Assembly: GCA_020532215.1 (NCBI GenBank) | Contig: JAJBBF010000065.1 | Location: 1-37,553 of the forward strand | DNA from: Candidatus Cloacimonadota bacterium | GTDB taxonomy: Bacteria > Cloacimonadota > Cloacimonadia > Cloacimonadales > Cloacimonadaceae | Direction: 5' to 3' | DNA length: 37,553 nucleotides | In this document: piece by piece, positions 1 through 8,142 of the stretch | How the letters are laid out: each line of letters starts with the position of its first letter | Position numbering within the stretch: the stretch's first letter is position 1 | Notes under the pieces: generated by a model | Told to the model about the DNA's origin: nothing | Database searches by the model: none | The model's input: the letters and a program-made list of their open reading frames with translations, nothing else | Made by a program: the position numbers and the translations under genes

Positions 1-27
1 AAAATATGAGCCTATCTATTTTGTCAA
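1..27 (-). promoter_or_regulatory. possible minus-strand promoter at the left edge
   Basis: Reading the minus strand, TTGACA (complement of 22-27) is followed after 15 bp by TATTTT (complement of 1-6). It would drive a gene lying to the left of the window, divergent from lepA. The short spacer and the window edge make this weak. Confidence 0.3.
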
Positions 28-201
28 GAATTATTTGCAGATTTCAAAAACTATTTTTCGGGTCCAAAATGCGCTTACATTTTCACCAGACACTGAGGAT
101 TATGTGCAAAGGTCTTATATAGTCAAAGTGAGCAGAAGTGTAAAGCTGATCAGATTCGTTTTCATATACCTTTATTCGTGAGATATTTGTCAAGGAGAAG
201 G

Positions 202-228
202 ATGAGGCCACACGGATTAAATTGTTGA
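202..228 (+). other. possible 8-codon leader ORF upstream of lepA
   Basis: Nothing longer than this is supported in the 320 bases before lepA. An AAGGAG box (192-197) is followed 4 nt later by an ATG opening an 8-codon ORF (MRPHGLNC) that ends at TGA 226-228, overlapping a TTGACA hexamer. The ORF track extends lepA back to a TTG at 222, but that start has no well-placed ribosome binding site. The leader peptide is only a suggestion. Confidence 0.2.
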
Positions 229-320
229 CAAAACTCAACACCATCATTTCTGGGTTACATCCTTCCGCTTCTCTGGAATCATCCAAAATAGCGGAACGGG
301 GAGATATATCAAGGACAGAC

Positions 321-2117
321 ATGAAACAGGAACATATACGCAACTTCTGCATCATCGCGCACATCGACCACGGTAAATCCACCCTGGCGGACCGCTTTCT
401 GGAAAGCACCCACGTGGTGGGCAAAGTGGACATGGCGCAAGTGCTGGATTCCATGGACCTTGAGCGCGAAAAAGGGATCACCATCAAGAGCCACGCGGTG
501 CGCATGGTCCATAACTACAAGGGCCAGGACTACGTTCTGAACCTGATCGACACTCCCGGCCACGTGGATTTTTCCTACGAGGTCTCGCGCGCGCTGGCTT
601 CCTGCGAAGGCGCCATATTGCTGGTGGACGCCTCCCAGGGCATCGAGGCCCAAACCATGAGCAATCTCTATCTGGCGCTGGATAACGATCTGGAGATCCT
701 GCCGGCGCTGAACAAGATCGACCTGCCCAAAGCCGACATCGAAGGCACGGAACATGACCTCTGCGAGATCATGGGCTGCCTGCCGGAGGAAATCCTGAAG
801 GTGAGCGCCAAAGCCGGAACTGGGGTAACTGAGCTACTGGATGCAGTCTGTGAGAGGCTTCCGGCCCCCGCCGGCGTACCCGGGGCCCCGGCCAAAGCCC
901 TGATCTTCGATTCCTATTTCGACATGTACCGCGGCGTGGTGGTGCTGGTGCGCCTGTTCGACGGTACTCTGAAAAAAGGCGACAAGATCAAGCTCTTTGC
1001 CACCGAGCGGGAATACGAGATCGAGGAGATCGGGCATCTGGGCTTGAAATTCGCGCCCCAGCAGGAACTTCTGACCGGAGAGGCGGGCTACGTCATCGCC
1101 AACATAAAAGAGGTGGCGGACGCCCGTGTGGGCGATACCATCACCCTGGCTAAAGGCGGTTGCGAAGAGTCTTTGCCGGGTTTCATGGAACCCAAGCCCA
1201 TGGTCTATTCCGGCATTTTCCCCATCAACGGCGAGGACTATGAAAACTTGGTGGAATCGATCGCCAAACTCAAGCTCAACGACGCCTCCCTGATCTATGA
1301 AAAGGAAAACTCCACTGCCCTCGGCTACGGCTTCCGCTGCGGCTTTCTGGGCATGCTGCACCTGGAGATCGTGAAGGAGCGCCTGCTACGGGAATACAAC
1401 ATCCCCATCATCGCCACCACGCCCAGCGTGCGCTTTCTCATCACCCTCAAAAGCGGCGTGGAGATCCAGGTGAACAATCCCATCGATTTTCCCGATCCCA
1501 CCTTCATAGAAAGCATCAAAGAACCCTTTATGGACACCGAGATCATCGTGCCCACCGACTATATCGGCAACATCATGAAGCTGGCCCAGGAACGCCGCGG
1601 GATCCAGAAAAACATCCAGTACATCGACGAAAAGCGCGTCGCCCTGCACTATGAGATGCCTCTGATCGAGATCATCTTCGATTTTTACGACAAGCTTAAA
1701 ACCGTCAGCCGCGGCTACGCCTCGCTGGACTACGCTTTCAAGGATTTCCGCCTTTCCCACGTGGTGAAGGTGGACATCCTCATCAACGGCGAAAAAGTAG
1801 ACGCCATGAGCTTTATTTGCCACCAGGACAAAGCCCACAACTGGGGAAAGAGCGTAACCGACACCCTGCAGGAGGTGATCCCGCGCCACCTTTTCAAGAT
1901 AGCGTTGCAGGCAGCCATCGGAGGCAACATCATTGCGAGAAGCACCATCAACCCCATGCGCAAGGATGTGCTGGCCAAATGTTACGGCGGCGACGTGACC
2001 CGCAAGCGCAAGCTGCTGGAAAAACAGAAGGAAGGCAAGAAAAAGATGAAAGAGATCGGCTCCGTGACCGTGCCCCAGGAAGCCTTCCTGGCCGTTCTGA
2101 AGGCGGACCGCGATTAG
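321..2117 (+). CDS. lepA: elongation factor 4 (LepA), ribosomal back-translocase GTPase
   Basis: Translational GTPase of the LepA/EF4 family, which acts on stalled or mis-translocated ribosomes. From ATG 321 the protein is 598 aa, matching the usual length of about 600. All GTPase motifs are visible: G1 AHIDHGKST near the N-terminus, G2 GITIKSH, G3 DTPGHVDF, G4 NKID and G5 SAKAG. The lysine-rich C-terminal end (KRKLLEKQKEGKKKMK) is typical of LepA. The start at 321 is chosen over the upstream TTG because AAGGA lies 5 nt before it and the encoded MKQEHIRNFCIIAHIDHGKS is the standard family N-terminus. The downstream Omp85 gene begins only 10 nt after the stop, so the two are probably co-transcribed. 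Confidence 0.97.
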   Translation: MKQEHIRNFCIIAHIDHGKSTLADRFLESTHVVGKVDMAQVLDSMDLEREKGITIKSHAVRMVHNYKGQDYVLNLIDTPGHVDFSYEVSRALASCEGAILLVDASQGIEAQTMSNLYLALDNDLEILPALNKIDLPKADIEGTEHDLCEIMGCLPEEILKVSAKAGTGVTELLDAVCERLPAPAGVPGAPAKALIFDSYFDMYRGVVVLVRLFDGTLKKGDKIKLFATEREYEIEEIGHLGLKFAPQQELLTGEAGYVIANIKEVADARVGDTITLAKGGCEESLPGFMEPKPMVYSGIFPINGEDYENLVESIAKLKLNDASLIYEKENSTALGYGFRCGFLGMLHLEIVKERLLREYNIPIIATTPSVRFLITLKSGVEIQVNNPIDFPDPTFIESIKEPFMDTEIIVPTDYIGNIMKLAQERRGIQKNIQYIDEKRVALHYEMPLIEIIFDFYDKLKTVSRGYASLDYAFKDFRLSHVVKVDILINGEKVDAMSFICHQDKAHNWGKSVTDTLQEVIPRHLFKIALQAAIGGNIIARSTINPMRKDVLAKCYGGDVTRKRKLLEKQKEGKKKMKEIGSVTVPQEAFLAVLKADRD

Positions 2118-2127
2118 CCCTGGCGCC

Positions 2128-3792
2128 ATGAAACGCTCCCTGCTGGCCGCCGCTCTGCTGCTGGCCTGGGTTTTGGCCCCGGCCCTGAGTGTGGAGAAGA
2201 TCAGCTTTTCTGCCAATTTCGGGCTGGATGAAGCCGCGCTGCTGCAGGCATCCGGGCTGCAGACCGGTTCCCAGTACGACCCCGCGGACGTGAATGCCGC
2301 CATCGCGGCTATGCGGGCCTGGCTGCAAAACTCCGGCCATCCTTTCGTCAAGATCGCCAATCCGGAGCTGATCCCGCTTTCCGAAAGCGGCATGGAACTG
2401 GCTTTCAGGCTCACGGAAGTGCTGCCCGCGGAAGCTTGCGAACTCCGCTTCCGGGGCCTGCGCTATTTTTCCGAGGGCAAGCTGCGCGATCTGCTGCTGC
2501 TTTCCGATAACGCGCAGGTGCCGGTTTCCGGGCTGGTCGGGCTTATGGACCGCGTGCTGGATGAATACCACCGCCGCGGCTACCTCTTTGCCAGCGTGCA
2601 GCTGGATTCCCTCACAATGGAGGATGGCCTCACCGCTTATATCGGCATCGACGAGGGCAAGCCACTCAAACCGGAAAAATTCTATTTCCAGGGCAACAAA
2701 TACACCCGCGATAAAACCCTCATCAAACTGGCCGGATTCAACTCCGGACAGGTGCTGACCCCAGAGGCCATCCGCGCCGCCGAAGACAATATCCTGGCCA
2801 AAAACTACATCGAGGCCTGCCTGATCGAGCCGGTGGATCCCTCCAGCTTGCTGATCAAGATTGAGGAGGGCCGCATGACCTCGCTGGAGGGAGTGCTGGG
2901 CTATACCGGTGCTGGCGGTAAAAATGAATTCACCGGATTTCTGAATCTCGGGTTCTTAAACCTCTGGGGCAGCGACCGCTCCCTCTCCTTAAATTGGAGG
3001 AAGCTGCCGCTCTCCAGCCTGCTGCAGTTCGCTTACCACGAATCCGGGCCCAACAACTTTCCCCTCGCAGCAGACCTGCGCCTCTGGCGGGCGGATGAGA
3101 CCGATAACTGGATCAGGTCTGCCATTAGTGCCGATGTTTATTCCTACTTTGCCGATCACCACTACGGGCTGGAGTTTGCCGCGGAAAGCGTCAACTACTA
3201 CGTTCCAGCCTCCAAAGACAGCCTGCTTGTGGAAACAACCTCCACCCGCAGCATCGGAGCCTTCTGGCGCCTGGACAGCCGTGACCGAGCTTTCAACCCC
3301 TCCAAGGGCATGCAGACCAAGCTCATCTACCGTCTGCGCCAATCCGGAGAGCGCGGCTGGAACAACGCCCTGGAGGCGGACCATACCCAATATATAGGCA
3401 TCTCGCGGCGCTGGACCTGCGCTTTGGGGTTTCATCTGCGCAGCCTGGCGGATACCAGTTCCGTGGCCTACGAAGTTTACCGCTTGGGCGGCTACAATTC
3501 TCTGCGGGGCTACCGCGAGGACGAATTCAGCAGCTGGCGTCTCGGTTGGGCGGATCTGGAGATTCGCTATCTTATCAGTTCCCAGGCCCGGGTCTATCTT
3601 TTTTACGGCCACGGCCTCCTGGCCCGGGGCGAAAATGATCTGCGCGCCGATCTGCTGGCCCCCGGCCTCGGGATCAGGCTGCGCACCCGGCTGGGGATCC
3701 TGAGCATCGAATACGCCCTCGGTTACCGTGAAAACGGCTTTCCCAGCTTATCCGCGGGCATGGTCCATGCCGGCCTTGATGCCAGCTTCTAA
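2128..3792 (+). CDS. Omp85/BamA-superfamily outer-membrane protein
   Basis: A 554-aa protein with a signal peptide (about residues 1-22, cleavage near APALS). About three POTRA-like repeats follow (roughly 24-98, 102-176, 182-256), then a beta-rich C-terminal half from about 260 that fits a 16-strand Omp85 barrel. The motif SLRGYRED matches the conserved [VL]RG[FY] of the Omp85 barrel loop. It acts in the outer membrane, either in protein insertion or as a surface-antigen-like transporter; at this size it could be a TamA-like or 'surface antigen D15' member rather than BamA itself. It follows lepA by 10 nt and lacks a clear Shine-Dalgarno sequence, so translation may be coupled. No terminator is seen after it; the next promoter begins 10 nt downstream. 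Confidence 0.85.
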   Translation: MKRSLLAAALLLAWVLAPALSVEKISFSANFGLDEAALLQASGLQTGSQYDPADVNAAIAAMRAWLQNSGHPFVKIANPELIPLSESGMELAFRLTEVLPAEACELRFRGLRYFSEGKLRDLLLLSDNAQVPVSGLVGLMDRVLDEYHRRGYLFASVQLDSLTMEDGLTAYIGIDEGKPLKPEKFYFQGNKYTRDKTLIKLAGFNSGQVLTPEAIRAAEDNILAKNYIEACLIEPVDPSSLLIKIEEGRMTSLEGVLGYTGAGGKNEFTGFLNLGFLNLWGSDRSLSLNWRKLPLSSLLQFAYHESGPNNFPLAADLRLWRADETDNWIRSAISADVYSYFADHHYGLEFAAESVNYYVPASKDSLLVETTSTRSIGAFWRLDSRDRAFNPSKGMQTKLIYRLRQSGERGWNNALEADHTQYIGISRRWTCALGFHLRSLADTSSVAYEVYRLGGYNSLRGYREDEFSSWRLGWADLEIRYLISSQARVYLFYGHGLLARGENDLRADLLAPGLGIRLRTRLGILSIEYALGYRENGFPSLSAGMVHAGLDASF

Positions 3793-3801
3793 AAAAAATA
3801 C

Positions 3802-3829
3802 TTGCCAAAATATCCGACCCCTGTAGTAT
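3802..3829 (+). promoter_or_regulatory. sigma-70-type promoter for the small lipoprotein pair
   Basis: TTGCCA (3802-3807) and TAGTAT (3824-3829) are separated by 16 bp, with TG directly before the -10 box (extended -10). The same 16-bp geometry recurs elsewhere in this window. Predicted transcription start is near 3836. Confidence 0.6.
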
Positions 3830-3835
3830 GACCCT

Positions 3836-4005
3836 CAATATGTAAGCACATAGATGTGTCTAAGGACTGTGTGAGAGGCTGCTAAAGGCTTCGCGGCACT
3901 TCAGCCCTCTCTGCAAAAAAGCCCGGCAGGGCTCTAAACTGCCAGCCAAATCAAAGAAAAAAACCAAACCAAAAAAATACGATTTCACTGAATGGAGGAA
4001 TCAAA
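3836..4005 (+). promoter_or_regulatory. structured 5' leader of the first small lipoprotein gene
   Basis: A 170-nt untranslated leader with several possible hairpins: CACAT/ATGTG near 3846-3859, GAGAGGCTG paired with CAGCCCTCTC (one bulge), and two competing stems around AGCCCGGCAGGGCT and GGCAG...CTGCC. An A-rich unstructured stretch then leads to GGAGG (3994-3998). The structure may affect mRNA stability or translation of a tiny abundant protein. No known riboswitch class was recognised. Confidence 0.4.
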
Positions 4006-4197
4006 ATGAAAAAACTGACTCTTATTGCTCTCATCGCAATGATGCTCATCGGCATGCTGGCCTTCTCGGCCTGCCAGACCGAAGAAGTTGAAGAGACTGT
4101 CGACGAAGCCGCCGAAGGCATCGAAGCCGTCGCTGATTCAGCAATGGCTGTTGTCGACACAATGGCTGCTGAAGTCAACGAAACTGTCACACAATAA
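4006..4197 (+). CDS. small acidic lipoprotein (63 aa)
   Basis: A 63-aa lipoprotein. The signal peptide ends in the lipobox FSAC with the acylated Cys at 23. The mature 41 residues are strongly acidic and Ala/Val/Glu-rich, suggesting a single amphipathic helix. The ribosome binding site GGAGG lies 7 nt before ATG. It has its own promoter and long leader and a strong terminator directly after it, as expected for an abundant Lpp- or entericidin-like envelope peptide. The next gene is a paralogue: the signal peptides match closely (MKK...LAFSAC[QR]T) while the mature parts differ. No named family was recognised and the function is unknown. Confidence 0.8.
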   Translation: MKKLTLIALIAMMLIGMLAFSACQTEEVEETVDEAAEGIEAVADSAMAVVDTMAAEVNETVTQ

Positions 4198-4230
4198 CCT
4201 AACTGCCATCAGTTAGTATCGCAGTCCTTA

Positions 4231-4264
4231 AAAAACGGGTGTCCCTTGGGATGCCCGTTTTTTG
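4231..4264 (+). terminator. rho-independent terminator after the first small lipoprotein
   Basis: The arms ACGGGTGTCCC and GGGATGCCCGT form an 11-bp stem with two G-U pairs and a very small loop, followed by TTTTTT. A run of A residues precedes the stem, so it could also work on the minus strand. Confidence 0.9.
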
Positions 4265-4330
4265 CTTTCACAAACCTGCAGGGAACTTAAGATCAACGAT
4301 AGCCAAGAGGCGATAGATTAAGGAGGAATC

Positions 4331-4534
4331 ATGAAAAAATTCATCAGCGCCATCCTGCTGGCCACTCTGCTCTTCGGCGTACTGGCCTTCTCGGCCTGCC
4401 GGACCCAAAAGGATACACCAGAAAACGAAGAGGAAGTCACTATCCCCCAGGCAGGTTCAGACGAACCAGCCTCGGACACCGAACTTAATAGCTCGGAAGA
4501 AGTTCCGGCCTCCAATACAGAAGATCAAAACTGA
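4331..4534 (+). CDS. small acidic lipoprotein (67 aa), paralogue of the preceding gene
   Basis: A 67-aa lipoprotein with lipobox FSAC (Cys 23). The mature part of 45 residues is rich in Glu, Asp, Ser, Asn and Pro, so it is acidic and probably disordered. AGGAGG stands directly before the ATG. The signal peptide is nearly superimposable on that of the gene at 4006, which indicates tandem duplication followed by fast divergence of the mature part. It is closed by its own terminator. No separate promoter was convincing, so it may be expressed by read-through from upstream. Function unknown. Confidence 0.78.
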   Translation: MKKFISAILLATLLFGVLAFSACRTQKDTPENEEEVTIPQAGSDEPASDTELNSSEEVPASNTEDQN

Positions 4535-4568
4535 CTTGGGCCTCCTTGCCCGGGGTCAACCTATCTTG

Positions 4569-4597
4569 CCGGCAGCTTATGGCTGCCGGTTTTTTTG
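4569..4597 (+). terminator. rho-independent terminator after the second small lipoprotein
   Basis: An 8-bp perfect GC-rich stem, CCGGCAGC with GCTGCCGG, around the loop TTATG, followed immediately by eight T residues. Confidence 0.92.
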
Positions 4598-4745
4598 TTC
4601 CTTGCCGGAGCGCTTTGGTAAAACCTCGATGATCCGGATCCCTGCAGATGGTGTTCAGAAGCCTCCCTATCCGGTTGTCGCCCAACAAGTTTGGCAGACA
4701 ACCCTTGTGTCCCGCCCTGAGCCCCCTCCCATACGCCTCCTGTCC

Positions 4746-4792
4746 GCCTCCGCCTTACTTCCCCCCTGCCAGGCGGGAAGTGTGGGGGAGGC
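4746..4792. repeat. GC-rich intergenic palindrome (REP-like)
   Basis: The core 4758-4780 has arms CTTCCCCCCTG and CAGGCGGGAAG around a central C, with one mismatch. The outer arms GCCTC (4746-4750) and GAGGC (4788-4792) also pair. There is no T-run, so it is not a standard terminator. It resembles dispersed REP-type palindromes, but a second copy was not found in this window. Confidence 0.5.
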
Positions 4793-4996
4793 CAATGTGA
4801 AGTGAATGGGAAGTGCGATAAGGGCGGAGCCTGCTGGCACCGGCAGATTTCTACCCGGCAGTTCCGAAGCTAAGCCCTAAGCGTATAATGGGCAACAAAA
4901 AAATGGAACAGAACAAAAGGGACAGGCTCTAAAGATATGATGGAGGCATTGATTTCAGCCTGATGCAAGCAGGGAATTCGATTTGGGGGAGGCAGG

Positions 4997-5025
4997 AAAA
5001 AACAGATGGGCACAGATGCAGTGCC
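4997..5025 (-). terminator. weak possible terminator of the minus-strand pair
   Basis: On the minus strand GGCAC and GTGCC form a 5-bp stem, and TTTTTT follows after six bases. It lies just past the stop of the YiiX-like gene, but the stem is short. Confidence 0.25.
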
Positions 5026-5042
5026 AACAGAGGGCGGCAGGA

Positions 5043-5714
5043 TCAGTGCGTTGCGCCGGGAGGCGGTTGATCTGGCGGCTGCCGGACAAACAACTGCGGA
5101 TCGAAGAAGCTTTTCATGTCCAGGATCTTTTTTCCGGCCAGTGACCTGTAACTGAAGAGATCCGGCATGCCGCCGTGCAGATAGGCGCTGCGCACCAGTT
5201 CTGAGCAATAGAGGCGGTTATCCTCTTGCAGGTTAAAATCGTGGTCGAAGGCCGCTTGCAGCTTCAGGTGGTAATAACAACGCCTGACAATCGCCCCGCG
5301 GTTCACCTCCAGCCGGGGTTTCAGATGATAAATGCTGCCCGGCCTTGCCTGGCTTACAAATTCCTCCACGCTGTTGGCACGGATGCCGTCCCGGTCTGAA
5401 ATACGCCCCGAAATACTGTGGATCACCTGCCAACCCTCGCCGTCACGCACCACAACCCCGCAATGGGACACGCCACATCCGGAAAATTCCGCTATCAGTG
5501 AAGACACGAACCCCTCTCCGCATCTCAGGAGCACGTCTCCCTCTTCCAGATTCGCCTCGTTGACCGTTGACATGCCCCGCATCGTCTGATCAGCTGAATA
5601 CAAACCCTCGCCGTAGATAACGGTGCTGCCTCTGATTAGCAGAAAGGGGCCGGCCAGAATGGACAGGCCGGCCAGCAGAAATGATCCTAGTCTTTTTCTA
5701 GTTTGACTTTCCAA
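5043..5714 (-). CDS. YiiX/YebB-like permuted papain-fold peptidase (NlpC/P60 superfamily, C92-type)
   Basis: A 223-aa protein with an N-terminal hydrophobic segment (about 8-30; signal peptide or membrane anchor). The core has the circularly permuted NlpC/P60 arrangement: GDVLLRCG, then SHCGVVV with the probable catalytic His 84, then LYCSELV with the probable catalytic Cys 170. Family members act on envelope substrates (amide or lipid-linked bonds); the substrate here is unknown. The only plausible start is TTG at 5714, which overlaps the end of the upstream lipoprotein gene by 28 bp and has AAGG about 8 nt before it, so translation is probably coupled. The two genes likely form an operon acting in the periplasm. 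Confidence 0.75.
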   Translation of the reverse strand: MESQTRKRLGSFLLAGLSILAGPFLLIRGSTVIYGEGLYSADQTMRGMSTVNEANLEEGDVLLRCGEGFVSSLIAEFSGCGVSHCGVVVRDGEGWQVIHSISGRISDRDGIRANSVEEFVSQARPGSIYHLKPRLEVNRGAIVRRCYYHLKLQAAFDHDFNLQEDNRLYCSELVRSAYLHGGMPDLFSYRSLAGKKILDMKSFFDPQLFVRQPPDQPPPGATH

Positions 5715-6061
5715 TCACCATTTTCCTTTACCATCTTAAGGGTGTCTGTGTCTTTTTTATCCGGTGTTTCGGAGTTCCAAGCCTCCATAGTGACAGTGGC
5801 TGAGTCGCCTTCTTCCTCTACGCTGACCACGCTGAAGCGGTTGTTTTGGGTTTTGTCGTCTTCCTGCATGAAGCCTTCAACCAGGGTCAGCATGCCGGCC
5901 GAATCTTCGGTCGCCAGCTTTTTGGCGGCTTCAAAATCCTTGCTTTCCAAGGCGCTGAGGAATGATTTGGCTACGGCTTCGGGGCCTTTGCCGCTGGATC
6001 CGCAAGCTGCCAGCGCGATCAGGATGGCGATCACTGCCAGGGTGATGAGGGTTCTTTTCAT
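5687..6061 (-). CDS. DUF4878-like lipoprotein
   Basis: A 124-aa lipoprotein with lipobox LAAC (Cys 20). The mature part (AVAKSFLSALESKDFEAAKKLAT...) resembles DUF4878/NTF2-like lipoproteins: an N-terminal helix pair followed by beta strands, ending in DTLKMVKENGDWKVKL. A good ribosome binding site (AAGGAG) precedes the ATG. It is the first gene of a two-gene minus-strand operon with the overlapping YiiX-like peptidase. The biochemical role of the family is not established. Confidence 0.75.
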   Translation of the reverse strand: MKRTLITLAVIAILIALAACGSSGKGPEAVAKSFLSALESKDFEAAKKLATEDSAGMLTLVEGFMQEDDKTQNNRFSVVSVEEEGDSATVTMEAWNSETPDKKDTDTLKMVKENGDWKVKLEKD

Positions 6062-6388
6062 TGTGTTCTCCTTTATGAGTTCCGTATTCTCTGGCCGAAC
6101 CCGGTTGTTCAGCCAAAATCAAGTCAATTCACTCCAAGCGGGGAAGCGAGGTTATTGTCAAGCACTTTGTCCCGCGCCAGCATTACCAGCGCACAATATA
6201 GCCAATTGCCAAGGAAGCAGGGTGCAGAGTAAGGATAGCGGCAGCGCCCGCGGTAAGCCCTCCCCCTGCAGGTTTTTGGAGTAAAAACAAAGCTTTACAG
6301 GAAACGGGGTTGGCGAAATAAGTCCCCAGCGGCAGCGGCGGGAATTTATCCCGGGGCCGCGGATCAATGCCAGCAAAGGAGCCGGGGA
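6062..6388. other. 327-bp divergent intergenic region
   Basis: It separates the minus-strand lipoprotein pair from the plus-strand MFS gene. TTGACA and TTGACT hexamers occur on the minus strand (6156-6161, 6122-6127), but neither has a convincing -10 box. No RNA gene, terminator or repeat was recognised. Confidence 0.4.
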
Positions 6389-7756
6389 TTGCCAGCAAGA
6401 ATTGTAACCAGCAAAGAGCGCCAGGCGCAGCAGAAAAGCTACACCGTGTCCCGGGCCTACCGGATCTCGGTGATCGAAGGCGTGTTCGCGCAAATTTACG
6501 GCAATCTGGGCAACATCGGCAGCAATTTTATCACCAAGTTCATGGTGCTGCTGAGCGCCAGCCCGCTGCAATTCAGCGTCCTGAGCGCCCTGGGCCAGGT
6601 GGCGGCGGTGTTCCAGCCGCTTGGCGTGGCCCTGATGCAGCGTTTGAAGCGGCGCAAGCGGGTTTGCGTGGCCATCACAGCCGCGGGGCGTTTTCTGACT
6701 TTCTTCCTGGGAGCGGCGTTGCTTTTTGCCTCGCCGCGGGCGGGGATCGTTTTTCTGCTGGCCCTGCTCTTTGTGAGCGCAGCTTTGCAGGCGGTGGGTT
6801 CGAATATCTGGATCGCCTGGGTTAGCGATCTCATACCGATCGGCATCCGGGGCCGCTTCTTCGCGCGGCGCAACCAGATCCTGGTCTTTTCCGGACTGGT
6901 GGCTGGCTACATTCTGAGTTATGGCACCGACCTCTTTGAAACGGGCGGCGGAGCTTTGCGGAATTTTCTGGGACGCTGGCTGGACCCGGAAGTCCTTTTT
7001 ACCCCGCGCAACCAGGCCTGGTGGCTGGCCGGGATCTTCGTTCTGGCCGGGATCATCGGTTTTATCGGATTGCTGATCCTGTCCCGGCAACCGGATCGCA
7101 AGCGTTCGCTGCAGGAGCAGATGAGCCTGAAGCGCAAGTTCAGCGAACCGTTGAAGAACCGTAATTTCAGGCTGCTGCTGGCTTTCGGGGTCTGGTGGAT
7201 GCTGGCCATCGGGGTGGGCAGCGCCTTCTGGGGTCCCTTCATGCTAAAAAAGCTGCAGATGAGCATGTTTCAGATGCAGCTTTACGGCAGCCTGCACATG
7301 GGCGCTTCGCTGCTCTCCTATTCTTTCTGGGGCCGCTTCATCGACCGCTGGGGCAACAAACGCGCGATGCTGATCTGCGTGTTGCTGGGCGGGCTGAATC
7401 CGATGTTCTGGCTGTTCATGACCCCGGCGAACCATAGCATCCTCTGGTTCGAAGGCCTGCTTTCCGGCGCTATGTGGGCCGGCAACGCGGTGGTGACAAC
7501 AAATTTCGTGCTGGCCATCGCCGGCAAGGGCCGGGAACAGACTTACAGCGCGCTCTACGGAGCCGTGGGCGGAGTGGCCATGATGGCCTCCACCCTGCTC
7601 ACGGGGGCTTTTTTTCCCCAGCCGCTGCAGATCGGGGCCAGGCTGCTGGAGCCGGAACAGGTGGTTTTCGGGATCGGTGGCATCCTGCGCTGGCTGAGCC
7701 TGATCCCGCTTTTGGCAGTGGCGGAAAAGCGCAGCGTAGTTCCGAGCCGGCGCTGA
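6389..7756 (+). CDS. MFS-family transporter
   Basis: A 455-aa integral inner-membrane protein with about twelve hydrophobic segments and the loop RRKR between early helices, typical of the major facilitator superfamily. The central break (LSRQPDRKRSLQEQMSLKRKF) separates two six-helix halves. The second half carries an A-motif-like RFIDRWGNKRAM. The start is TTG 6389, supported by AAGGAG 7 nt upstream; no in-frame ATG lies near the N-terminus. The substrate cannot be told from sequence. It stands alone: divergent genes to the left, rpmF 200 bp to the right. Confidence 0.8.
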   Translation: MPARIVTSKERQAQQKSYTVSRAYRISVIEGVFAQIYGNLGNIGSNFITKFMVLLSASPLQFSVLSALGQVAAVFQPLGVALMQRLKRRKRVCVAITAAGRFLTFFLGAALLFASPRAGIVFLLALLFVSAALQAVGSNIWIAWVSDLIPIGIRGRFFARRNQILVFSGLVAGYILSYGTDLFETGGGALRNFLGRWLDPEVLFTPRNQAWWLAGIFVLAGIIGFIGLLILSRQPDRKRSLQEQMSLKRKFSEPLKNRNFRLLLAFGVWWMLAIGVGSAFWGPFMLKKLQMSMFQMQLYGSLHMGASLLSYSFWGRFIDRWGNKRAMLICVLLGGLNPMFWLFMTPANHSILWFEGLLSGAMWAGNAVVTTNFVLAIAGKGREQTYSALYGAVGGVAMMASTLLTGAFFPQPLQIGARLLEPEQVVFGIGGILRWLSLIPLLAVAEKRSVVPSRR

Positions 7757-7821
7757 GATCCCGCCCCGGCAAGGGTATTCTGAATTCATCTTGCTGCAAG
7801 GCTTAGATTTAGCGATTTTCA

Positions 7822-7850
7822 TTGACAGAATAACCCAGACGGGGGATTTT
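7822..7850 (+). promoter_or_regulatory. possible promoter of the rpmF-fab cluster
   Basis: A perfect TTGACA (7822-7827) is followed after 17 bp by GATTTT (7845-7850), a poor -10 box. It is the best candidate in the gap before rpmF and would give a leader of about 100 nt. Confidence 0.4.
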
Positions 7851-7955
7851 GCTCCAATTGCATAAATTTGCTTCAGCTTGGCTTGCACAAAGGCGCAAAA
7901 AGTGCCGCGAGCGCCTGCTGAGGGATGCTAACGACATACCCATAAAGGAGAACCA

Positions 7956-8141
7956 ATGGCTGTCCCCAAAAGAAAAACCTCAAAGACACGCAGAGATAAA
8001 CGCAGATCGCACGACGCGATCACGCCTCCGGCTGTGAGCACTTGCTCCAAATGCGGAGAGCCCGCCCGGCCGCATCACGTTTGCGACAATTGCGGGACCT
8101 ACGCCGGCAAGCAGATCAAGGCCGCTGCCAGCAAGGAGTGA
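7956..8141 (+). CDS. rpmF: 50S ribosomal protein bL32
   Basis: A 61-aa basic protein starting MAVPKRKTSKTRRDKRRSHD, the characteristic bL32 N-terminus. It has two Cys pairs (CSKC and CDNC), so this is the zinc-binding form. AAAGGAG precedes the ATG. It heads the canonical rpmF-plsX-fab arrangement, which links ribosome synthesis to membrane lipid synthesis; plsX starts 1 nt after its stop. Confidence 0.97.
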   Translation: MAVPKRKTSKTRRDKRRSHDAITPPAVSTCSKCGEPARPHHVCDNCGTYAGKQIKAAASKE

Positions 8142-8142
8142 T

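Larger units (their letters stand above)
4598..5042. other. 445-bp stretch without a supported gene
   Basis: No convincing coding region: the ORF at 4536-4805 runs through a terminator and has no family-like sequence. The stretch holds an imperfect hairpin near 4675-4703 (GTTGTC...GACAAC), the GC-rich palindrome listed separately, and a TATAAT at 4884-4889 with no good -35 box. Confidence 0.5.

Noticed and set aside
2128-3792. Naming the Omp85 protein bamA
   Set aside because: It has about three POTRA-like repeats and is short for BamA; TamA-like and other Omp85 members fit as well, so no symbol was given.
4536-4805. 89-aa plus-strand ORF
   Set aside because: It contains the strong terminator at 4569-4597 and a palindrome, has no good start signal and no recognisable protein features.
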